Source: Ricinus communis (taxonomy: Eukaryota > Streptophyta > Magnoliopsida > Malpighiales > Euphorbiaceae). From it: a DNA stretch of 64,000 nt. Shown here in pieces: positions 51,388 to 62,899 of this stretch (its first letter is position 1; each line of letters starts with the position of its first letter). Made by a program: the position numbers and the translations under genes. The stretch covers positions 14,321,001 through 14,385,000 of the forward strand of contig NC_063263.1 in the NCBI RefSeq assembly GCF_019578655.1, read 5' to 3'. Below the pieces are notes generated by a model. It was not told the origin of the DNA. It saw only the letters and a program-made list of their open reading frames with translations, and made no database searches.

Positions 51388-52176
51388 ATGTCTCTCTTGG
51401 ACACCAGGTATCTCAGATACGAACATGCAGTGATCGGGACTATTGTCACAACACTTAACACCGGAAGTGTTATCCTGAATTTCTTCCCAAATTTTAATTT
51501 ATCTCTTAATGATCCTTACTTATCCACTGCACTCAAAGTCCAAGTTCAAATCACTAGAGCTAACCAAGTGATTGATGCTCTATCCGCAACCCTGCACCAT
51601 CAAATTGTTTATAGACTCCAAGATCATGCCTTCAATTTACAAATCTTAGGCTTCCAAGCCACTTCTAATGCCTTATTTATCATGGCAGATTCTAGCCAAG
51701 TCCCTACAATAGTTCAAACCCCAAGGCAGCTGGAAAGAGAAGATCTACATAAGTTAATTCCAATTGAATGGGTGACAAATTACGAGAAACTCCATGCATC
51801 TCAAGCCAAGCCTGTTCAGGCTACTGATCCTCTTTTTGTCACACAAAAGAATGGTACTCGAAAAATAATTTTTACAAAAATAGAAGAATCTTCTTATGCT
51901 CCTTCTATTTTCCAGGCTTCGATGATTCAACCCGTGTCTAGACATAGGGATAAGATCCCTATTCATTCTTTCCAATCCTCTGGACATCATATCTACACAA
52001 CAAGGATTAAGGGACATTTCATCTGGGATATTGACCCAGAAATATGTGGACTAGGCTGCACCTGCAAAGATGACCTTGATTTTATTGAACCGTGTTCTCA
52101 ACACCCCAGGAAAACCTCAAGAGCCATGTCTCCAGAGACTCCGTGCTCAGTCAAGAAACCCAGGCAAGATGATTGA
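51388..52176 (+). pseudogene. Pararetroviral movement protein remnant
   Basis: An open stretch of 262 codons resembling a 30K-superfamily cell-to-cell movement protein of caulimovirids (AVIGTIVTTLNTGSV, FFPNFNLSLNDP, LHHQIVYRLQDHA). These proteins form or modify plasmodesmal channels. The first ATG here is probably not the original start: similar coding sequence appears in other frames just upstream (from ~51050) with stops, so a frame change lies near 51390. The C-terminal part is charged and loses family resemblance. Non-functional as it stands. Confidence 0.7.
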
Positions 52177-52199
52177 GATCCAGACGGTCCTTGGATTGG

Positions 52200-54075
52200 C
52201 ATCCATAAAAACCAGCAAAAAGAAAAGCAGGATAAATCTCCTCTTCCTATGTATAAGGAAGCTTTGAAACTTCTTGCAAAAGAAGAAAAGACTATCCTTG
52301 ACATTACCTTTGATGAGATGAAGATATTTTTGGCTCAAAAAGGAATTGTCTTTCGACAGAAGCCTTCTACTACTTGTAGATAGGAGATCTACTCTAATTT
52401 GCCAGCAGTCCAGGCACCCTAAACAATTCAAAACTGTTTCATGTTCCAGCCTGAAGATTTTCCTTCTCTAGGGAAGTCAGAAAATAAAAGATCTGAGATC
52501 ACCCCCTTAAAGGTTACTCCATCAGGAACTTTAGAGCCTATTACTCCGCCAGAAGAAGTACTGAATTGACAGACTTCTAATTCAATAGTCCAGAACTCTT
52601 ATTTAAAGAAGATTGATGGAAAATTAGATCAAGCTCTTCATTTGGCTCACAAGATAGATCAAAAGCTTTAGGTTATTCAACGGAAGTCTTCCAATTGTAT
52701 TCTTCTCTGCAAAACAGATACCAGGCTTTAGATAGGAAATTGAAAACTTCTCAGCCGATGTCATCAGTCTTCTAATAAAAGTAAAAAGAGAACATGAACC
52801 TTAAACGTCAGATAGAGCAGATTGAGTATGATCTGAAGAAAAGGTCTCCAGAAATTCCTATATTTTCATCTGCAGACTCATCATCATCAATTGTGGCTCC
52901 TCCCTTCTGACAAGGTTTCTCTCTGTTCTCACCTTCACCATCAAAACCAGTGACCAAGCTACCTTTTGGAACTTTCCACCATCTGAGTGCAAAACCACAA
53001 ACTTCTCCCTAGAAAACTCAGGCTCCAGATAAGAGCAAAGCACCACAACAGTTGATGATTGGAGCTTATGACTTTGATACTTCAGAAGATTTTGAAATGC
53101 TGATATTTCAGAAATCTTAATGAATACTCAGCAATCACCACCCGAACCTATCGTGGAAGATCCTCCTGATGATTATTCTCCTTTTATGCCTACATCAACT
53201 CCCAAACCTAATGCCTCCTCAAGACCATGGTTCACATTGGATAATATTCCACCTTCTAAATGGAAGGATAGGATGTCAGAATTCCTAGCATGAATTGACT
53301 TACAAATGTCCTATGAAAATGCTAACCTTAAAAAGGTTGTTACTGAGTTTACCACTAGGTTTACTGGAAGTCTCAGAGATTGGTTCCAGAACCAATCTGA
53401 GTATATGCAGATGCAGTTCACTACTATGCCTTTAACAGCAACAGCAATCGCATTACTTCATAACCAATTTCTTGGAGATGTTGATCTGATTATCAAGCAG
53501 TAGAAGCAGGAGTACTTTGATCGAAGGTGTTGTTCTATGAAGAAAAAGGATCTAGAAAAGCATTATATGGCAATGTCAAAGCTGTACTATGCGATTAGCA
53601 GAAATGAAAGTGATGATACTTTAAAGTATTCTTTCATTTCGTCCCTTCCAGAAGAACTTCAGCCTGAAATTCATTCCTCCATCAATGCAACTAAAAGAGC
53701 AGTAAATGCTATAACTTTTGGAGAAATATGGCAGTTTACACTAGCAGCACTCAAAAGACTGTGTGAGTTATAGGAATTCTTCAAGTCATTGCAGTCTCAA
53801 GGTACTCTTACAAAGCAAGCATGTAATAGAGATCATCTAAAAATCAAGTGCAAATCTTCAAATTGCACATGTTCAAGGTGTTCTAGTACAAAAAAGTACA
53901 AATCCTCTTCTGAACATTACAAAGAAAGCAAGAAGAGGAACAAGACTCATTCTAAAAAGTTCTGTTACTTCAGAAGAAAGAAAGATAAAAGCATCAAGTC
54001 CTCCATATGCTATATTTGCAAGAAGAAATGACATTTTGCAAAAAAAATTGTCCTAAAAACCCAGATAAGGCAGTA
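52200..54075 (+). pseudogene. Pararetroviral coat-protein region with zinc knuckle, broken
   Basis: Several open blocks in changing frames. The longest (53306-53773, with in-frame TAG at 53501 and 53771 and TGA at 53291) has a gag/coat-like helical domain (TGSLRDWFQNQSEYMQM, YSFISSLPEELQPEI). It is followed by a Lys/Ser-rich basic stretch and a CCHC knuckle start (CYICKKK) broken by a TGA at 54029 and then a shifted frame. Stops also litter 52170-53300, where coiled-coil-like sequence can still be sensed. Confidence 0.7.
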
Positions 54076-54095
54076 AGACGGTCCAGCATGTAAGC

Positions 54096-54660
54096 ATGAT
54101 ATTGTCATTGCTAGGATATTTCGAAGAAGATATTGAGTCTCTCCTCTCCGAACAAGACGTCCCGACTACTGATAGCCTTTTTGGAGTAGAAATACATCAA
54201 GGTTCTAGTTCATCTGAAGATGATTCTTCTTCAGGATCAGAAGAAATTCCAGTTCTAATGATGGATTTACAGATAGAAAGTATTGATAACATCCTAGCGG
54301 ATGTAATGCAGTATCCATTATCTCCCAGCTTGGCTCCTGAGTCTACCCAATTTGCAGCTCAGCCAGAGCCTCCCATTCCTTATGTGCATGTTTAGTTCTT
54401 GCCTTCAAAATATGCCAAGTCAGTGACAGTAATTGCTTTCTTTGACACTGGGGCACAAAAAAGCATGATGAACCCGTCTATTCTTCCACAAGAATGTTGG
54501 CGATACCAAGAGAATAGATTTAAGGCAGCTAATGGAGAGATTTTTAGAACAACCCTGATTACAAGACAACGGATAGGTATACAGTTTTTCCTAAATTGTG
54601 TTATCTTGACGCATGTTATTGGATCAGAATTGCCAAACAACACCTCTTGATCGGATTTGA
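54096..54660 (+). pseudogene. Pararetroviral aspartic protease region
   Basis: An acidic segment (54096-54395: SSSEDDSSSGSEEIPVLMM) ends in a TAG, followed by a retropepsin-like active site AFFDTGAQKSMMNPSILP (54430-54490). The frame ends near 54650 and continues in another phase, so it is broken. The protease would process the viral polyprotein. Confidence 0.75.
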
Positions 54661-55720
54661 CATTTATCATCAGGCTGCAAAGTTACAAATCCTCCCTACA
54701 GGTATTAAATTCAAGAGGCAATTCCGTCCATATACAGATACCAATAATCTGTTTGCTATCTCAGATGTAGAATGACCTTTTCTAGAATACAGGAAAAAAT
54801 TCTTATCATTTTGTCTTGAATCACATGCTCATTTTGAGCATCCTCAGCCACTCTGGAAGAACCCACAATTTTTCATTAAGCTACCTTTCAAACTTAATGA
54901 AGATGTGAATCCTAACAGAGCAACCCACCCTGGAATGTCTCCATCAGATTTAGCGTTTGCCAGGTCAGAATGCTTAGCGCTCCTTCAGCAAAGTCTCATT
55001 GAACCCACAACATCTCAGTGGGCTTGCCAGGCATTTTATGTTGAGAAAAGATCATAGAAACTTAGAGGAAAAAAGCGGTTTGTTATTGATTACAAGCCTC
55101 TAAACTATTTTTTGCAGGATAACAAGTTTCCTCTTCTAAGGATCTCAAACCTCAAAGTCCACATCCAGAAAGCCCAACACTATTCAAAGTTTGATTTAAA
55201 GGCAGGCTTCTAGCAATTGGGCATAGACCCAGCTGACAGGTATAAAACAGCATTCTGCATTCCAAATGCCCAATATCAATGGACGGTCATGCCATTTGGG
55301 CTCAAAACAGCCCCGTTACTGTTCTAAAAGACCATGGTGCAAGTATTTCAACCCATTTTACATTCCGCCCCGATTTATAATAATGACATACTACTATTCT
55401 CAGAAACAGAGGATGCTCATCATTATGAACTTCTACAACATTTTCTGGCAATTGTCCAAAAATATGGAATCATGCTTTCTGAAAAGAAGAGCATTATTAG
55501 ATAGAAGGAAATTGAATTTCTTGGCATGTATTTCAAAGATGGATAATACACTTATGGTCCCCATCTCATGGAGGAATTGAAAAATTTTCCTGATGAGAAT
55601 CTTTCAGTAAAGCAGATCCAGCAATTTCTCGGAATTCTAAACTATGTCAGAGATGCCCTGCCCCATTTGTCCAAATATACATGTCATCTCTTAAGAATCC
55701 TCCTCCATGGTCTGTAGAGT
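54660..55720 (+). pseudogene. Pararetroviral reverse transcriptase, active site altered
   Basis: RT palm and finger motifs in one frame: KRFVIDYKPLN, SKFDLKAGF, QWTVMPFGLKTAP, and the catalytic box, which here reads IYNNDILLFS at 55373-55402. The first Asp of the Y-x-D-D box is Asn. In-frame stops at 55211, 55325, 55502 and 55544, among others, rule out function. Connection motifs (EFLGMYF, QIQQFLGILNYVRD) follow. Confidence 0.85.
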
Positions 55721-55740
55721 AAACTATAGCTGTCAAAAAG

Positions 55741-56139
55741 TTAAAAGAACTGGTCCGAGATCCTCCTGCATTGACGATACCCTCAACAGAAAAATTAATA
55801 CTCCAAACAAATGCATCTGACTACGCATGGGGAGCAATATTACTCGAGAATCTTGACGGAAAGGAAAGGTTGTATGGATATGCATCGGGAACCTTTTCTA
55901 AAGCAGAGACACATTACTATTCAACGTACAAGGAGATTCTTGCAGTCAAATACGATATGAAAAAGTTTGAATTCTTTCTCATCAGCCAACATTTCACTGT
56001 AAGGATGGACAACTCCTCTTTTTCAAAGATTCTTGAATTCAATAAGAAAACTATTCCTGAAGCACAGTTGCTGAGATTGAAGTCCTTGTTCAACAAATAT
56101 GACTTTGAAGTCCAGCATATAAAAGGACCAAGAATGTGA
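55741..56139 (+). pseudogene. Pararetroviral RNase H domain
   Basis: Open from 55771 to 56139 with LQTNASDYAWGAILLE (the expected first catalytic Asp is Asn: TNAS where TDAS is usual), YYSTYKEILAV (Glu present) and FTVRMDNSSFSKIL (third Asp present). The RNA strand of the hybrid would be degraded here. Followed directly, in a shifted frame, by the DFLSR segment that normally closes the pol polyprotein. Confidence 0.8.
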
Positions 56140-57058
56140 TTCCGGATTTCTTATCCAGACTTTCTAAGCCTAGTCCCCAACCAGTGACTCACCTAACATC
56201 CACTCTTGACATTCCAATCATCTTCATGGCCTCATTCAAAAACAAAGGATCATCTTCATCCATGCCAACTCAGCCACCATCTCCTCCAACCCTACCTCCA
56301 AGACTGACTTCAAAACAAGTCAGTAATTTTGCCAGAAATATGATGTTCCATTACCTCTCCGTCATTCAACAAACTTTCAAAATCCCAATGAGCCCACATT
56401 TCTTTTACCCTGATCACCCATGGAGATTGGTTTATCACCTCACCCCCTCACATCTTCAGATACAAGAAGAACTTTGGTTCTTATGGTGCATTTCTACCTT
56501 CTGTTATCATGCAATTGAAGTTCCTCTTATGGACCTCCTATACTTTCTTAATATTGACACCAACAATGAAACATTACCATGGCAGTATCTTACCTGGTTT
56601 TGGACTGAATATCAGTGGAAGGTTGACCTGTTAAACTTAATCCACAAAAATAAACTTTTCACTGATAACAATGCTCGGGCATCAAAATACCGAGTAATTT
56701 TCATTATCCACAGGTCCTGTTTCCAGGTCATTGAAGCAACATATGCCACTTAAAATATATGTTACCATTGGAAAACTATTGATCGACCTTTGCATCAGGC
56801 ACCTTAGGTTATGGCGGAACTGGATCTTGCACTCAGAATTAGGAACCAGCAGGAAAACATGGTCATTTCCATACCACTCATTTGCACACAGCAATGATGG
56901 ATGTTGTCTCACGATCTCCCACATTATCGACACCCCAGGATGACCCTACACTCTCTCAAGGGCAGCAGGATGCACTAATGCAAGATTTCCAGCCACTAGA
57001 GGATAATGAAGAGCTAGACGACATCAACACTGGTCCATGGTACAAACATCTTTATTAA
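56136..57058 (+). pseudogene. Pararetroviral 3' tail region
   Basis: A 205-codon open stretch (56136-56753) starting IPDFLSRLSKPSPQP, then proline-rich (TQPPSPPTLPP), then a Trp/Tyr-rich domain of unknown role (EELWFLWCISTFCYHAIEV). After a frame break near 56750 the coding sense resumes and ends GPWYKHLY then TAA near 57056. It may be an inclusion/transactivator-like or uncharacterised C-terminal protein; I cannot assign it. Confidence 0.5.
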
Positions 57059-57099
57059 GTGTTGCCGTGTCTCAGTTACAGCTGTCAAAAGTTGGGGTC

Positions 57100-57372
57100 A
57101 ATTCATGTATTGTCATAGTCTTTATGTATTGTCATAGTCTTGTTGTAAGAAGATAAGATTCCTATCTTATATATCTTTATATAAAGTGTGTGTATGTGTG
57201 AAAAGATAAGATTCTCTATCTTATCTTTACTGTCCTATTGTAAATCATGTATGTGTATCTTATGTGTAAAAAGATGAGATTCCTATCTTATCCTTACTAT
57301 CTGATGTAAGGCTCCTCTATATAAAGAAGAGTCTTGAGTAATGTATGGCAAGTTTCCTTCTCTCTTCTGATA
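57100..57372 (+). promoter_or_regulatory. Pararetroviral promoter with repeated hairpin boxes and TATA
   Basis: TATATAAA at 57318-57325, preceded by three similar self-complementary boxes: AAGATAAGATTCCTATCTTA (~57149), AAAGATAAGATTCTCTATCT (~57202) and AAAGATGAGATTCCTATCTT (~57269). Each contains a GATAAG-type core and its inverse. A TGTATTGTCATAGTCT word is also repeated twice at 57105-57140. AATAAA at 57373-57378 lies just downstream of the expected start and may be the poly(A) signal of the pregenomic RNA. Confidence 0.7.
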
Positions 57373-57624
57373 AATAAAATCTCTGTGTTCTAATACTTAT
57401 GGCTTTCTGAGCTCTCTCTCTCTTCTCTGATCTTTTGGCTATGGTTCCTTAGTTAAGCTACGATCTGTTTATTCTCAAATACAAAGGCTAGCTCGGCTCA
57501 TCGGAATTTAAAGAACAAAGGACCCCCAGGCTAGGTGTGCCGTCTTGGTCATAGTTTGTGATCCTATCCGGCCTCGAGCTTACAACATGAGTATCTGGGA
57601 ATAAGCAGCTCTCGGCATGTTTTG
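57373..57624 (+). repeat. Right terminal direct repeat
   Basis: Copy of 50680-50933. It stops at TTTTG where the left copy runs into the primer-binding site; the flank here is GAAACAATG, with no primer site. Confidence 0.9.
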
Positions 57625-57896
57625 AAACAATGTAAATCACCCTAATCCGAATAGAATTCACCCCATATTGAGTATTTTTAAATTAGCAATTGTAAGATAT
57701 TCTAGAATTTATAGTTATATGAATATAAATTCATAGTTCTTATTAAATTATGATTCATGATGAATCATCTTATATAATTTATGAGACATTAAATTTAAAT
57801 AATGAAATTTTGCATTCTTCTCATATGTCACTGTAAATCATGGCTTAAGAAGAAACTTCATAGTAATGGAAACATAATACAATACAATTCATCTCA

Positions 57897-57900
<4 letters not shown>

Positions 57901-57954
<54 letters not shown>
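57901..57954. repeat. (AT)27 microsatellite
   Basis: Uninterrupted AT dinucleotide repeat of 54 bp in intergenic DNA ~280 bp beyond the pararetrovirus end. Confidence 0.98.
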
Positions 57955-57957
<3 letters not shown>

Positions 57958-57959
57958 TT

Positions 57960-59105
57960 GCAAATAATTTTATTTTTCTTTTAATTTATTTATGTTCAGT
58001 TATAATTAGACAAAATTAGTAAGAGAAGTAAGTTTTGAATCATGAATTCAGTATATAGAAGTTAAAAAGCAAATAGATGCTATTGAATCATAGTGGTAAA
58101 CGGGTAATGATCAATCTTAAAAGGTATTATTTGTGTCTACTCTCTGCATCAAATTTCTTTAATTCGTGGCTTAACAAGACATCCTTGCATAACGCTTGCA
58201 AGTTTTTTTTGTTGAGCCATGGCGGAGGAGGGAAAAGTGAAGGAAGACTCGAACTCGAGTTCTAACTCAAATTGAAATATGCATTTATCACGAGACTAAA
58301 TGAAAATGCATAGTTTTAATTAAATTTAAAGAAATTATTTAAAAAGAAACTTGGATAAAAATTAAAGAATTTTAAGATTGATCCACATAACCGTTAAAGA
58401 ATGAGTATTTCATAACCAGTTATCTAATAAATAAAAATAAATAAATGAGGATGGGATCTAACTAGTGTGACGGCAATCTATCTTATATCATTTGGGTAAG
58501 AGCAAAAGCATGATGTGATCTTCTCTTCTCTAGTGAACAAAAAACAAAGAACGACCTTTCTCCAGTCCCAAGCCTAAAGTCCCCACAACTCCTTCACTAA
58601 ACAACTCACATGGGGGTTGAGGCCTTCCTCTTCACATACAAACACAAGCAGCAATTTCCTTCACCTCATGCCAGTGCCCTCTCTCCACCATCCGAGGGTC
58701 CCTCGTGATCTGTGGACAGCCTATCACGCGGCGCCACCGGCTTCCTCCCTATTCCCCCCAAGTCAAAATCTTTCTTTTATGTTTACACTGTCGGGATCCA
58801 ATGTTCCCCAACGCCTGCATTGACCATAAAATATGTATATACAGAACTCTGCAAGTGGAAATCATAAAAATAAATAATATCTTTAATGCTTAAACCTATC
58901 TACTTACTCCCTAATAATTGCAAACATTTGCAGGCAAGCAGACAAAGGCATTGTAGCTTCTAATTCTACATTTCTCCAACCAAGATTGTCGTGTAGTGGC
59001 AGTGGTAATGAGTTTTTGCCTTCAAAGTTCAAATATTACTGTGAAATGTATGGTGTATGGTGCGGCTGCTTTATTAAAGCTTTCTTTTAATTTTTATAAA
59101 CTTCA
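57960..59105. other. Intergenic, no gene seen
   Basis: AT-rich sequence with a GC-richer part at 58590-58760, without a recognisable protein. The last part includes the 3' UTR of the minus-strand kinase gene. Confidence 0.55.
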
Positions 59106-62100
59106 CTAATAATATTCCACAGGTGTCTCGGGACAGCTTTCATCTGATACAATTTCTTTGGTGTATGGGGGAGGAACATAGGGTGGACGTGTGCATCTCA
59201 ACAATGCCCAATTGACCCCTTGGAAGAAAGGATGGTGCTTAATAGCAGATGCACCCATAGTGGAGCCTAATCTCCTGGCAGGATCTTTAACCAGTAGTTG
59301 TGAAATAAGGTCCTTGGCTGTGGAAGGTATTGCAGGTTCTTTAGGAAATTCAAGTGCTCGAGCTACAATGTTAGCTAGAGTTAACTCATGGTCCAGACCT
59401 CTAAAGGGTGTGACCCCATAAAATAGTTCAAACATAAATATCCCTAGTGTCCACCAATCCACAGGACTACCATGACCTTCACCGGACACAATCTCTGGTG
59501 CCAAGTACTCATGGGTCCCGACAAATGACATTGACCGGACATCGACGGGCTCAGCCACAAACTCAGGCCCACCACGGTGGCCTGTCTTCTTCTTGCGTTT
59601 GCGCTTTGGATGGAAGCATGATACAGCTGGAACTATACAGTTAGGGATAATGCATGAAGATGAAGTGAAAGGACGATGGTCAATGGGGTAGTCATTTTTT
59701 GGGGCTGCATTTGGGGTGTTCTGGCTAGTAATAATTTGAGGGGTTGATGTAGAATCATCACATTTTAACGAGAGGTCAAAATCAGTGAGCATTATGTGAC
59801 CATCTGATCTGACAAGCACATTTTCCGGCTTAAGATCACGGTAAACAATCCCCAACATGTGAAGATACTCCAAAGCTACCACTACCTCTGATGCGTAGAA
59901 CCTATAATAAAAAATTAAAAAACACAAGATTAATTAAATACTAACCAACAAATTCCAAGCATGGCATTTGTGTAACTTAACCAACTCAGAATTAGCTAAT
60001 AACAAGGGAGTAATACAATTTTGAATGATGGTCCACTAGTTGTATGGAAGAAAAAGAAAGTGGTGCTTAAAAAACTTTGGTGCAAAACTAATAATGCATT
60101 TGAGCAAGAAAATAATTGAGATGCTGCAAGAGTCCTAAACATGGGGCAAGGGGACCTATTTGTTTATAAGCAACCAGGATTGATGATTTTTTTTCTTCTT
60201 TTGATTATATTATTGATTAAACTGATACAATAATTTTCTTTTTCTTTTTCTATTACATGATTCATACCACAAGGGACCACTGCCCCAACATTCATGTACT
60301 CTAATGCAAGAGATCAATATAACAATGAGAAAAGAGAAGGCATGGAAATGATGGAAAGAAGATATCTTGACATGGGAGGTGGAGAAATAAAGCAAATAAA
60401 CAAAGTTTCTAACTCGCGTCCTCCATCATGTGCATATTCGCATTTTGCACTAGCTTTTTCTTTGCTAGCCGCTAGTATTTTAAGTTGGATGTAGTGAGGA
60501 ATTAGAAAAGAATTTTTATAAAGAAAACGATTTTTATAAATAAACATTCATGGGGTCATGTGCGTGCGTGTGTCTCCCTAATATTCATTACTGACAAATA
60601 AAAAAAAGGGATCGAAAGAACATCAAATGAGCAGGAGGATAAGGATATGAAATCTGTTTCATAATTGGAGAAAAGTAACAAGAAATTGATGGTGTATACT
60701 AAACTACAAGGAGATAAATAATTTGGGGCCACAAGTCACTAGCCTAAGGTACAGTCTCTAAAAGAATGTCCGCATATCCAGTAAAATAACGGAAATCCTG
60801 AATGTTGTAAAATTGGAACTGTTCATGGCCTTTGAGATATTTTATTCCTTTCTAGATGAAACAACAGAACTTTCTTGTTTACTGGTAAGAATTATGACAG
60901 GAATTAGGACGGGTTTCGAATTCGAGACCTACAGCACTGGAAACAGTTCTAGTAGTAATTGAGTTATACAACTACTTAAACCACCGTTTTATTAGACTAA
61001 TAACTCCAAAAACCTAAAGAAAGCTGCTAAATAGAGGAAAGTATTTTTGGTAAATAATGTAGATACAAATTCAAGCATCCATCATTTACATTCCTTAGAG
61101 AATTAATTAAAAGATGCAAGATTAACCAATAACAAACTTGTAATGGTAGAGTGAGACAACAGAAAAGCCTACTAGTACTAATTATTTTATGAGGGAGGGC
61201 CATAGCTTAACAACCTTACACAAACATGGACCATTTTCTAGACTTCTATTTCTATACATATTAAACTAGCACCTTCAAACAAAAGTTGCTTGAAATACCA
61301 GTCAACTAAGAGAAAAAAATGGACAAGTGTTTCATTTCTTCCCATAAAAACACATACAGCCATGCACATTAGTAAACTGACAATGACTCTACACCATACG
61401 TAATACTATATGATTATGACCTCCAACCCCACTTCTTTATCCATACAGTTTCTCTTAGTTGGTCTCCAAAATTTATCACTCTTATTGTCATTAACTGTGA
61501 ACTAATATAGTTAGTATCATCAATTACTAAAACGTACAACTACCAACAGTTGCATACTGCAGTAAACATTAATCACTCATCCACTCACTCACATTACAGA
61601 ACTACAGATTCCTCCATTCATAGAAACGCCAGTTCATTGTTTCAGCTACCACCCACCATTAAATAAACGCTAAGCAATAGTGGCAAATCAAGTAATATTA
61701 TTTCAATCGAGACCCTATTTCATTTCTTACGGTTCCCAATTGACCAATTGTCACATGGCTACATAATTTACGTACCATGATTGACTCTCCTAAAAAACAG
61801 AAAAGTCAAATCTTAATTAACTATCGTGGACTTCACCGCACGTGATCATCCTACAAAGAGAAATGATCCACTGTACGGCAATTCACTATGTAAAAAATTC
61901 TACATAGCAGCAAGTAACTAATAGAAAGTACTGATATTAACAGTAAGTGGGGTCCCTTCTGACAACCACCGTGCCATCACCAGGTGGTGGACCCCACTCT
62001 TCGATCCATCACTCTCGTCGTGGGTGTGTTTCTTGTAGCTGATCAAACGCGATTTATTATTTAAATTTTTAAAGAAATGAGTTTGCTTTTTTTTTTTTGA

Positions 62101-62673
62101 AAAAATAAAAGTGTACGTAGAAGCTGAGAATAACGGAGGTTACCTGACGGCGGAATCTTCGAGACGTTTAAGAGGCTGACGTTGACGGAGAACATGGAGG
62201 TCACCACCGTTACAGAACTCAGTTAACAAACAAAGCCAACGTTGAGATTCAATACAAGCGTATAGACATGGCAAAAATGGATGATCCAGCATTTCCAATA
62301 TTTCTCTTTCCGTTTTTGCCCTTCCTTCTTTACTTCTGCTAACTAACTCCTTTTTATCCATTACTTTCGCCGCGAATATCGGACTGTCCGTTATATCTGA
62401 TGCTGCTGACGTGTCAGGTTTTTTTAACTCCGCTAAGTAGACAGAGCCTATGTCACCGGAGCCAAGGCGGAGAGAGAAGCGGAGATCGGAGAGACAGAGG
62501 GACTGATGGTGTTTCGAGGTGTGTGTGGAGGGCGCTGGCGTGAGTGTGGCGGAGGAAGAGGACCCGGAGCTTGTGCTGCGGTGGAGAGTGGTGGTCGTTA
62601 TGGTGGTTGTTGCGGTGGAGGCAAAGCTTATGCTTTGTAGGTCGTCGGTTAAGTCGTCTAGACAGGGCTCCAT
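59106..62673 (-). CDS. AGCVIII protein kinase, WAG1/WAG2-like
   Basis: Plant-specific Ser/Thr kinase of the PINOID/WAG/D6PK group, which phosphorylates PIN auxin exporters and so steers polar auxin transport. Two exons (62144-62673 and 59106-59901, with a 2.24-kb intron) give 441 aa. The N-terminus is Ser/Thr-rich ([16 protein letters not shown]). The kinase domain starts [15 protein letters not shown], has AAKVMDKK (Lys), [11 protein letters not shown], and TDFDLSLK, the DFD that replaces DFG in plant AGC kinases. A typical ~80-residue insertion before the activation segment follows, with [20 protein letters not shown]. Then [34 protein letters not shown], and the C-terminal [18 protein letters not shown] and CPETPVEYY. 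The insertion and tail favour WAG over PID or D6PK; the exact paralogue is inference. Confidence 0.93.
59902..62143 (-). other. 2.24-kb intron of the WAG-like kinase
   Basis: Donor GTAACC after GCCGTCAG at 62144, acceptor TTATAG before 59901; AT-rich, no open frame of interest. The interval 60890-60990 has the look of an old transposon edge (GGTTTCGAATTCGAGACCT). Confidence 0.75.
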
Positions 62674-62760
62674 TGTCTAGAGAGAGAGACACAGAAAGCG
62701 CGAGTGGCTTTAGAGAGAGAGAAAGAGAGGCATGGAAATAGAAAGAGAGAGGGAGTGAAG
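62674..62760 (-). promoter_or_regulatory. GA/CT-rich 5' UTR of the WAG-like kinase
   Basis: Just upstream of the ATG the + strand has long GAGAGA stretches (62678-62690, 62713-62728, 62740-62753), which read as CT-rich leader on the sense strand. Typical of plant core promoters and leaders without a clear TATA box. Confidence 0.5.
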
Positions 62761-62899
62761 ATGAATTTAATTTTTGAAGACAGTGAAATGGGCCGGGTAC
62801 GGGTAAGGGCTAAGACGGGAGAATGGTGGGCCGATTATGGAAACAGATTAATGCTAATTACATGGAGATTATTGTGTTATGGAATCTAATTAAGGAGAT

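Larger units (their letters stand above)
50680..57624 (+). mobile_element. Endogenous pararetrovirus (caulimovirid-like), decayed
   Basis: A ~6.9-kb segment with the gene order movement protein, coat protein with zinc knuckle, aspartic protease, reverse transcriptase, RNase H, then a 3' tail: the order of Petuvirus/Florendovirus-like caulimovirids. It has a tRNA-Met primer site at 50932 and a TATA promoter near 57318. No integrase was found, which separates it from LTR retrotransposons. It is ended by ~253-bp direct repeats without TG..CA termini and without an upstream promoter in the left repeat. Frames are broken in many places and an RT active-site Asp is lost, so the copy is dead. Assignment to genus is inference. 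Confidence 0.85.

Noticed and set aside
50680..57624. LTR retrotransposon (because of direct repeats and a tRNA-Met primer site)
   Set aside because: No integrase, a movement-protein-like gene, no TG..CA ends, and the left repeat lacks a promoter. A caulimovirid-like pararetrovirus fits better.
58617..58893. Two overlapping short open frames in GC-richer DNA
   Set aside because: No family resemblance, no splice or promoter context; likely chance.
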